A stretch of 5,264 nucleotides of DNA, taken from NCBI GenBank assembly GCA_007116425.1, contig SKIL01000180.1:1-5264 (forward strand). The letters are read 5' to 3'. The translations under genes and the position numbers were made by a program. The stretch's first letter is position 1. Each line of letters starts with the position of its first letter. This stretch comes from Bacteriovoracaceae bacterium (lineage in GTDB: Bacteria; Bdellovibrionota; Bacteriovoracia; Bacteriovoracales; Bacteriovoracaceae). Under the pieces are notes generated by a model. The model was not told the origin of the DNA. It did not search any database and was given only the letters and a program-made list of their open reading frames with translations. Below, one piece after another: positions 1-5,264 of the stretch.

Positions 1-2332
1 AGTCCCAATCATTTTTTTCAACGACTTGAGCAACCTTTTTGGCCTCAGTCATAAGTGCAGTCATTTTTCCAAAGCTTTCATAAAACTCTTTTAAGACTTC
101 AATCATTCGCTCTTCTTTTGAGCGAGATTCGGCCTCTAGTTTGCCAGCGTTAAACATTTCTGTCTCGATGGCCTCGTTCATTCCCTCAAACCAGCTTTCT
201 TTTGATTTTAGGTCAGGAATAACAACTCCATTCATCATCATTTCTAAACGAGACATTGAAACATCAACGGCCGTAATACTTTTCGCGAGATCGGCCAAAA
301 TTTTATCAAACGTTTTCACATCAGATTTAATTTTATTTAAGTTTTGACTCAGTTTTTCATCACTCTTTTCCATTCTCTGATGAACCATAGTCTGTTCGAG
401 AGATTGAATAATACGTGTGCGCTGATGATCTAGTTCTTCTCTTCGCCCCTTTAAATCTTTCGATATGGAGCTTATCTTTTCAAAGCCTTTCATAGAGTCA
501 CTTAGAACATCTGCCAACCGACCACAAGTTGAAAAGACATCTTGCTGCTCTTTAAAAATTTCACGACAATGTTGTGCCATTTTTCTAAAATTCTCATCCG
601 ACAATTCCCTATTTTCGGCCATCGAAATGATATTGTCACGAGTACTTGCAAAAGACTTTTTTAAATCATTTTGCAAAGAAATTTGACCATCAGTAAGATA
701 ACCAATTTCTCGCAAGAAATTTCGGTTTTTTGCAAGCTCAGACTCTAAACGCTCGATTTCTCCATGTAGTTTTTGTTTCTGATCAGTAACGATCTCATCG
801 TAACTGCAAAACTTTTCAAAGAGATTATCAATTCCAGCAATCTCGAAGTCTTTTTGTAGGCCCGTTGACTCCTCCCCTCGAAACTCTTCACACGCCAATA
901 AATCGAGAGTTCGCCCAACTGGCCCGACGATTGATCTTACCTGATGAGATATCGTCTCTTGAATTGAGCGAAGCGGGTAAAAGAAAATCATAATTCGACT
1001 TTGTCCGCAATAATCAACAGGAGAAACATACATCTCATAAGGAAGCCCCTCCGTATCATCTTTAGTGCGGACTTGAATTTGATAAATTCCTGCGACATTA
1101 TCATTAAGGGCCATGAGAACGGGGTCGTCCTCTCCCAAATTGGTAAACTGCTGAAGATAGTCCCAACTTAGAGGTTCCTCTTTAGCAGTTCTCTCCTGAA
1201 GCCCCCATACATCATAAAAAAGGCCATTTGCCCAAGACAAGTTAAGGTTATTATCCAACATAATAGTTGAAAACGGCATTCCTTCTTGAAAAACACTTCC
1301 AAAGCTCATTCGCTTGTGAACATACTCCCGAAATTTCTCTAACTCTGAAGCAAGATCTTTTGAAATTTGATTTTGAAATGAAGGATTTGGTGACAATGGA
1401 ATCAGGCCATCTCTGATAGTTCTCATTGCATAATCGTCAATTCGTTTTAAGGCCGTTGTACGGTTACGAGAATAAACAAATTGACCTGCAATAAATGCTA
1501 AAAATAGAAAAGCAGAAAAACCTAAACTACCAAAAAATATTATTGCTGATGTTTGCTGAAAGCTAGCTCTTCGATCTGAAAGATCTAACAAGACATTATC
1601 GCTCCAGTTCATAAATTCTGCTTCAAGCTCTTGAATATTTTGATTAAACTCTCTAATCACTTCCACATAAGACCCTATCATCTCCAACTCAGGCGACATA
1701 GAATCAATTCTAGAAATGATTCTATCCTTATTCTCCTGACTCAAAACCGAGTTAGACGTCACATTTCTCATTCTCTCAATGTCTTCAACAATGGCACTAT
1801 GAAGTTGAGATAATCTTCTCTCTGAAAAGAAAGACATACGCTCGTCATCTGAAAAGTTTAATCGTGCTGAAATTCGCCCAGAGATCCGTGTTAAGGTTCT
1901 CCAGTTATTTGTCGTAACAAAATTTTCAAAGCTATCAACTTTGCGCGACAAAACTTGGATTAAAGTTGATGCCTCAGGAAGCCCTATCAAACTTTCTAAA
2001 TTTGCATTCACCTTTTGTTGTTGAAGCTCAAAGCTTCTATATGACTCAGCAGATTGGAATTGATGGACTTGTCGAATGCTCTCATCAAGTGATCTAAAAG
2101 AACTTAGGGCCTGTCTTGCTCGATCACTTTCTGCACTCGATTTGATTTCTTTGAGTTTATCAGAATCTCTTAAGTCTCTGGTTAAATTTTCTGCTTCAAC
2201 AAGGTCAATCACATGACCGAGCCTCAATGGGCCATCATTCCAAAGATAGCCAACTCCCATGAGTAGTGATAAAAAGGCCAAGACAAGGACTGATGAGTAA
2301 AATACGTGTACGGATCTTGATACTGAAGACAT
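1..2332 (-). CDS. Membrane-anchored sensor-like protein with PAS-like and coiled-coil regions, partial (C-terminus beyond window)
   Basis: The minus-strand frame runs from ATG at 2332 to the window edge without a stop (777 complete codons), so the C-terminus is missing. A purine-rich GGGGGAAAGG stretch lies just before the ATG. Visible layout: a first membrane helix at about residues 9-30; a mostly helical, presumably periplasmic segment of about 230 residues (32-258); a second membrane helix at about 262-287; a short HAMP-like linker (290-341); a PAS-like segment (about 343-455) with the sequence TIMLDNNLNLSWAN; then a long, charged, coiled-coil-rich region from about 505 to the edge. At residues 462-470 there is SHQVRSIVG followed by P, which loosely resembles a histidine-kinase H-box. 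No kinase ATP-binding domain and no chemoreceptor signalling hairpin is visible. The architecture suggests a transmembrane signal sensor (receptor or degenerate kinase). It follows the 331-residue gene by 22 bases and is probably co-transcribed with it. That it is coding is near certain; its function is not. Confidence 0.85.
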   Translation of the reverse strand, partial: MSSVSRSVHVFYSSVLVLAFLSLLMGVGYLWNDGPLRLGHVIDLVEAENLTRDLRDSDKLKEIKSSAESDRARQALSSFRSLDESIRQVHQFQSAESYRSFELQQQKVNANLESLIGLPEASTLIQVLSRKVDSFENFVTTNNWRTLTRISGRISARLNFSDDERMSFFSERRLSQLHSAIVEDIERMRNVTSNSVLSQENKDRIISRIDSMSPELEMIGSYVEVIREFNQNIQELEAEFMNWSDNVLLDLSDRRASFQQTSAIIFFGSLGFSAFLFLAFIAGQFVYSRNRTTALKRIDDYAMRTIRDGLIPLSPNPSFQNQISKDLASELEKFREYVHKRMSFGSVFQEGMPFSTIMLDNNLNLSWANGLFYDVWGLQERTAKEEPLSWDYLQQFTNLGEDDPVLMALNDNVAGIYQIQVRTKDDTEGLPYEMYVSPVDYCGQSRIMIFFYPLRSIQETISHQVRSIVGPVGRTLDLLACEEFRGEESTGLQKDFEIAGIDNLFEKFCSYDEIVTDQKQKLHGEIERLESELAKNRNFLREIGYLTDGQISLQNDLKKSFASTRDNIISMAENRELSDENFRKMAQHCREIFKEQQDVFSTCGRLADVLSDSMKGFEKISSISKDLKGRREELDHQRTRIIQSLEQTMVHQRMEKSDEKLSQNLNKIKSDVKTFDKILADLAKSITAVDVSMSRLEMMMNGVVIPDLKSKESWFEGMNEAIETEMFNAGKLEAESRSKEERMIEVLKEFYESFGKMTALMTEAKKVAQVVEKNDWD

Positions 2333-2354
2333 GAACCTTTCCCCCGAGGTAAAC

Positions 2355-3350
2355 CTAAGAATCAGTTAGAAACTTCATCAAATCAATGTAAAAGATTTCA
2401 CGCTCTGACGTGCAAACCTCATGTTTACAATTAGAATTAAACACACTTCCTGTGTTAGAGATATTTTGAGAACCCTGTTCTACATGATGAACTTTTGAAA
2501 AGCTTTCGAAAGTTCTTATCTCTGCTCTTCTTGGTATTATTATAGATAATGTTCGAAAGAGAAAGCAGAAATGATAAATTTCACAATCTTCAGTTAAGTT
2601 CTCAAAATCCTTCAAGACCTGACCAAATGGACTTAGGAAAAAATTATCATCCAAATAAAAAACCGACCGTGATAATTCATTAAAAGTTTTATTCTTTGAT
2701 ATATTAACAAACTCATCTACTCCGACATTGTAAAATGATAAGAGATAATTTAATCCAACATTTTTATTTTGATCAAAATCAAAACTTAATAAAAGGGCAT
2801 CATCATCTCGTAAGTCAAAAATAAGTTCTATACAGGGACGATGTTTTCTCTCACTAACATTATATGTCGCCAACACTCTTTTTGAGCACAAATTGCGAAA
2901 CAATGAATAGACAAAAGATCTTTTTTCTAACACGCCATCAACATCTTTAACATCTCCAGAAACTTTTAAAACACCAGTATTTAAACTAATATTTAAAACA
3001 CTAGAGAAATCAAAAATCTCGGCCAAAGAAACGATGTATGGCAACGACTCCACAAGACGATTCCATCTCGCTAGAGACATACTTGAACGATCAAAAGATG
3101 TATTCATTTGAAAAACATTATCATTACGAAAGAAAAATTTATTTAAAGTTATTTCAAAGTAATGAAAAAGAAGTCGATTGATTGAATCGAGTCCTTCCAT
3201 ACTATTTTTCTTTTGGTCTAAAAGATTTCGAAGGCCATCAAAATGAAATTGTGCCTGTTGAACAAGTGGATGCAATTCTCGGTCAGTAAGATCTTGGATA
3301 TCGTCGAGAACTCTTGTTCCCAATCTATAGTCTTGTGACATTCTCTTCAC
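2355..3350 (-). CDS. Unrecognised soluble protein of 331 residues
   Basis: I do not recognise this family. The start is GTG at 3350, chosen because AAGGAGGG (3358-3365) sits 7 bases upstream. The in-frame ATG at 3341 would be about 16 bases from that site, which is less favourable. The protein has no signal peptide and no membrane segment, so it is probably cytoplasmic. The N-terminal third (residues 1-115) looks helical. The middle (about 117-205) alternates short hydrophobic runs with acidic and basic residues, as in a beta-rich fold (for example ELIFDLRDDDALLLSFDFD at 175-193). The region 256-275 is hydrophobic and aromatic (FCFLFRTLSIIIP) but too short and polar-flanked to call a membrane helix. 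Cysteines at 155, 173, 256, 262, 308 and 313 form no evident metal-binding pattern. It lies after the fliA terminator and 22 bases before the sensor-like gene, so it may work with that protein. The product is hypothetical. Confidence 0.85.
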   Translation of the reverse strand: MKRMSQDYRLGTRVLDDIQDLTDRELHPLVQQAQFHFDGLRNLLDQKKNSMEGLDSINRLLFHYFEITLNKFFFRNDNVFQMNTSFDRSSMSLARWNRLVESLPYIVSLAEIFDFSSVLNISLNTGVLKVSGDVKDVDGVLEKRSFVYSLFRNLCSKRVLATYNVSERKHRPCIELIFDLRDDDALLLSFDFDQNKNVGLNYLLSFYNVGVDEFVNISKNKTFNELSRSVFYLDDNFFLSPFGQVLKDFENLTEDCEIYHFCFLFRTLSIIIPRRAEIRTFESFSKVHHVEQGSQNISNTGSVFNSNCKHEVCTSEREIFYIDLMKFLTDS

Positions 3351-3357
3351 TTGGCGG

Positions 3358-3365
3358 CCCTCCTT
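3358..3365 (-). promoter_or_regulatory. Ribosome-binding site of the 331-residue gene
   Basis: On the minus strand the sequence reads AAGGAGGG, a near-perfect match to the anti-Shine-Dalgarno sequence. It is followed by 7 bases and then GTG at 3350. This decides in favour of the GTG start over the ATG three codons later. Confidence 0.8.
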
Positions 3366-3386
3366 GGCAACTGAGCAAAAACCAAC

Positions 3387-3410
3387 AAAAAAGCTCAGAG
3401 AAACTGAGCT
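3387..3410 (-). terminator. Factor-independent terminator after fliA
   Basis: On the minus strand a perfect 7-base-pair stem, AGCTCAG / CTGAGCT, with a 5-base loop (TTTCT) is followed by a run of T (3392-3387). The hairpin lies about 35 bases after the fliA stop codon, so it most likely ends the flhG-fliA transcript. The plus-strand side is also followed by a T-rich stretch (ATTTTGTTT), so the element could work in both directions, although no plus-strand gene needs it. Confidence 0.85.
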
Positions 3411-3427
3411 ATTTTGTTTATTTAAAC

Positions 3428-3456
3428 ATTATAGAGTAGGAAATATTAACTGGCGA
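3428..3456 (-). promoter_or_regulatory. Possible sigma-70 promoter for the 331-residue gene and sensor gene
   Basis: On the minus strand TCGCCA (3456-3451, 4 of 6 matches to TTGACA) is separated by 17 bases from a perfect TATAAT (3433-3428). The -35 element overlaps the last codons of fliA. Transcription would begin before the terminator hairpin, so the transcript would have to read through it to reach the 331-residue gene. AT-rich DNA yields such matches by chance, so this is a moderate call. Confidence 0.4.
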
Positions 3457-4234
3457 GATCTTCTGGCGTATCAACGACATTTCTTAACTTACCCTTCAAT
3501 TTTAAAACTGCCTGGGTATGTAATTGAGAGACTCTCGATTCTGTCACATCAAGTACTTGACCAATCTCTTTCAGATTTAAGTCCTCATAATAGTATAACG
3601 AAAGGACAAGCCTTTGTTTTTCAGGCAAAGACATGATGCCTTCTTTTATTTTCTCTCGCAAATTCTTATGGCTTACTGCAGAGAATGGATTTGTCGACTT
3701 ATTATCATCAAGCAGCCCTGCCATCAGCTTTTTATCACCTCTGTTAAAAGAGGACGAATCATCAATATTAAGTAATGATACCGACTTGGCCTTATTTAAA
3801 AGATCATGAAACTCGTCTTGATTTATATCTAGCTCTTTACACATTTCTTCATCTGTTGCCGGGCGTCCAAGTGTTGACTCAAGTTTTGCGTAAGTTCGCT
3901 CCACTAACTTTGATTTTTCCCGAATTGATCGTGGCACCCAGTCTTGGGCCCTTAATTCATCGAGAATAGCACCACGGACACGAAACTCTGCATAAGTCTT
4001 AAACTTATTATCTCGGGTTGGGTCAAACTTTTGAATGGCGTCCATCAAACCAATTACACCACAAGAAATCAGATCATCTAATTCAATATTTGAAGGAAGT
4101 CTTGAAGCAATTTTTTGAGCTATATATTTAATAAGTGGAGCATACTCAATAATAATTTCATCTTTAGTTTTTGGGTCGATCGTCGTCTTATAATCTTTTA
4201 GGTTTCTAAGTTTTTTAGTAAGAGAAGATGACAT
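3446..4234 (-). CDS. fliA: RNA polymerase sigma factor for flagellar operons (sigma-28, FliA)
   Basis: The protein directs RNA polymerase to late flagellar and chemotaxis promoters and in known systems is held inactive by the anti-sigma factor FlgM until the hook is complete. With the ATG at 4234 it has 262 residues, slightly longer than the roughly 240 of enteric FliA. Sigma region 2 spans about 27-100, with the family signature GAILDELRAQDWVPRSIR at 88-105. Region 3 is about 105-155. Region 4 is about 195-250, with a helix-turn-helix at 221-247 (LKEIGQVLDVTESRVSQLH). A GTG two codons upstream (4240) is also in frame, but the Shine-Dalgarno AAGGAG (4245-4240) runs into that GTG, while it is spaced 5 bases from the ATG; the ATG is therefore preferred. 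The gene follows flhG by 9 bases and is followed by a strong terminator. Confidence 0.96.
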   Translation of the reverse strand: MSSSLTKKLRNLKDYKTTIDPKTKDEIIIEYAPLIKYIAQKIASRLPSNIELDDLISCGVIGLMDAIQKFDPTRDNKFKTYAEFRVRGAILDELRAQDWVPRSIREKSKLVERTYAKLESTLGRPATDEEMCKELDINQDEFHDLLNKAKSVSLLNIDDSSSFNRGDKKLMAGLLDDNKSTNPFSAVSHKNLREKIKEGIMSLPEKQRLVLSLYYYEDLNLKEIGQVLDVTESRVSQLHTQAVLKLKGKLRNVVDTPEDLAS

Positions 4235-4239
4235 GAGCA

Positions 4240-4246
4240 CTCCTTA
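4240..4246 (-). promoter_or_regulatory. fliA ribosome-binding site overlapping the flhG stop codon
   Basis: The minus strand reads TAAGGAG, then TGCTC, then ATG. The TAA (4246-4244) is the flhG stop codon and forms part of the Shine-Dalgarno for fliA. Ribosomes finishing flhG would be placed on the fliA start, which implies translational coupling of the two genes. Confidence 0.75.
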
Positions 4247-5233
4247 GCTACATTGAGATGATGGTTGAACTTCCTGTTCGGGCATCAAGGCCGAGGGAAA
4301 TGTTTGCACATCAACACCCCAGTTCTCGCCCACATCTATCTCCTCGGTGAACCTCTGAAGGACTTTAACAAAGGTTTTATGGAGTGCAGAATTTTCCTCC
4401 TTAAACAAGAGGCCATCGAACTCATCAATAGCGGAGTTTAAATATTCGATTGCTCCCAATACATGTAAACGGCAAGAAAGAAAGTTCTCAACGGTTTCGC
4501 TCAAGCTCTTAACCAATCGTTTAAACTGAGTCGAGCTAGAAGTTTTATTCACAATAAGGTGGTTATCGTGAACACCATAAACATTTTTTAAAATTTTTAT
4601 CATTGAATATGAATCTGTAATTGAAGACTTATCTGGAGTTACAATGACAAAGCGATAATCACAATAAGCATTTATTGTTAAGCTTTCGCGCGAAATACCT
4701 GCAGGGCAGTCTAAAAGAATAAAGTCATAATCTTTTTCCTGTTGAACTAAAATATTGATGATTTGACAGGAATAATCTCGATCACTTTTGAAAATCTCGA
4801 TATTACCGTTACAGGCAGCGAAAAGATGAAAATTTCCTTCTGTATAAAGACAGTCAGCAAAAGACTTACGCCCCTCGATATAATTCAAAAAGTTTCCTTC
4901 AACTGGAATGCCGAGTTTAACTGAAGTATTTGATAAGTTATAGTCGCAATCAACGAGGAGAACCTTATAACCTTGAGAGGCCAACATTCGGCCGAACTTA
5001 ACCGAGATAGAAGTTTTTCCCACTCCACCCTTTCCACTAGAGATTGAGATAGTTTTCGCTTTCCCCTTAAGTCTCTTAAAGACCTGTGATCGCGTCTGTA
5101 GTTTTAAATCGGACTGAAATTTATTTTTTGATAAAAGCCAAGATTGTGCATCTTGTTTTGAAGATTTTTTTGTAAAACTATCGGCCGCACCAAATTGATG
5201 GTCGCGATCTCCCCCTTGATCGAAGTTAGACAT
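4244..5233 (-). CDS. flhG: Flagellar number/placement regulator FlhG (MinD/ParA-family ATPase; also called FleN or YlxH)
   Basis: FlhG proteins are membrane-associated P-loop ATPases that act with the GTPase FlhF to set the number or position of flagella. This protein has 329 residues. The deviant Walker A motif KGGVGKT is at 68-74, with the MinD-type signature lysine K68 and catalytic-loop lysine K73. The switch I region is DCDYNLSN (95-102) and the Walker B/switch II region is LLDCPAGIS (173-181, D175). An amphipathic segment at about 283-299 could serve membrane binding as in MinD relatives. The N-terminal stretch before the P-loop (about 60 residues, polar and charged) is longer than usual, and no clear DQAxxLR motif, the FlhF-activating element of many FlhG proteins, is present in it. 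The ATG at 5233 is preceded at 5 bases by AGGAG (5239-5243). The immediate fliA neighbour makes FlhG more likely than MinD or ParA. Confidence 0.9.
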   Translation of the reverse strand: MSNFDQGGDRDHQFGAADSFTKKSSKQDAQSWLLSKNKFQSDLKLQTRSQVFKRLKGKAKTISISSGKGGVGKTSISVKFGRMLASQGYKVLLVDCDYNLSNTSVKLGIPVEGNFLNYIEGRKSFADCLYTEGNFHLFAACNGNIEIFKSDRDYSCQIINILVQQEKDYDFILLDCPAGISRESLTINAYCDYRFVIVTPDKSSITDSYSMIKILKNVYGVHDNHLIVNKTSSSTQFKRLVKSLSETVENFLSCRLHVLGAIEYLNSAIDEFDGLLFKEENSALHKTFVKVLQRFTEEIDVGENWGVDVQTFPSALMPEQEVQPSSQCS

Positions 5234-5238
5234 CCTGT

Positions 5239-5243
5239 CTCCT
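5239..5243 (-). promoter_or_regulatory. Ribosome-binding site of flhG
   Basis: The minus strand reads AGGAG followed by ACAGG and ATG (5233), a normal 5-base spacing that supports this start. The remaining upstream bases (5244-5264) are AT-rich and too short to show whether flhF ends there or a promoter is present. Confidence 0.65.
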
Positions 5244-5264
5244 AAAGATAGGGTTAATAAAAAT

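Noticed and set aside
141..686. Plus-strand reading frames at 141-347 and 465-686
   Set aside because: They lie opposite the continuous minus-strand sensor-like gene, have no recognisable content and look like antisense shadows of a coiled-coil coding sequence.
1631..1813. Plus-strand reading frame of 60 codons
   Set aside because: It is antisense to the helical segment of the sensor-like gene, with no domain content and no convincing ribosome-binding site.
3351..3445. Sigma-28 (FliA-dependent) promoter before the 331-residue gene
   Set aside because: I looked for TAAA plus GCCGATAA-like elements on the minus strand and found none; only a sigma-70-like match is present.
3364..3636. Plus-strand reading frame of 90 codons running across the terminator into fliA
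   Set aside because: It overlaps the hairpin terminator and the conserved region 4 of fliA on the opposite strand; the predicted protein has no family features.
3775..3969. Plus-strand reading frame of 64 codons
   Set aside because: It is fully antisense to the conserved middle of fliA.
1..5264. CRISPR arrays, tRNA or rRNA genes, insertion sequences
   Set aside because: No regularly spaced repeats, RNA-gene signatures, transposase sequence or terminal inverted repeats were seen; the window is almost fully covered by four minus-strand genes.

Overview
The window is a compact, AT-rich bacterial segment in which every supported gene lies on the minus strand, so transcription runs from high to low coordinates. 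The first two genes are a flagellar regulatory pair, the FlhG/MinD-family ATPase followed by the flagellar sigma factor FliA (sigma-28). This order is common in flagellated bacteria with polar flagella. flhF would be expected just upstream, outside the window. The low GC, the diverged FlhG and a non-classical set of genes after fliA fit a flagellated Gram-negative bacterium. A Bdellovibrio/Bacteriovorax-like organism is my best guess, but it is inference and no marker gene here proves it.

In transcription order: a 31-base leader carries the flhG ribosome-binding site (5234-5264). flhG follows (4244-5233), then fliA (3446-4234), 9 bases after the flhG stop and probably translationally coupled to it. 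A short intergenic stretch (3366-3445) holds a strong factor-independent terminator and a promoter-like sequence. Next is an unrecognised 331-residue soluble protein (2355-3350) with a GTG start and a near-perfect Shine-Dalgarno. Finally, 22 bases later, comes a large membrane-anchored sensor-like protein (from 2332 off the window edge at 1). Its frame is open for 777 codons without a stop, so its end is outside the window.

FlhG-family ATPases control the number or position of flagella together with FlhF. FliA directs RNA polymerase to late flagellar and chemotaxis genes. In gamma-proteobacteria the genes after flhG-fliA are usually cheY/cheZ/cheA. Here that place is taken by an unknown soluble protein and a two-transmembrane, PAS-like, coiled-coil protein that resembles a chemoreceptor or histidine kinase but shows neither output domain in the visible part. 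Whether these two act in motility is an inference from position only. No RNA gene, mobile element or CRISPR array was seen.
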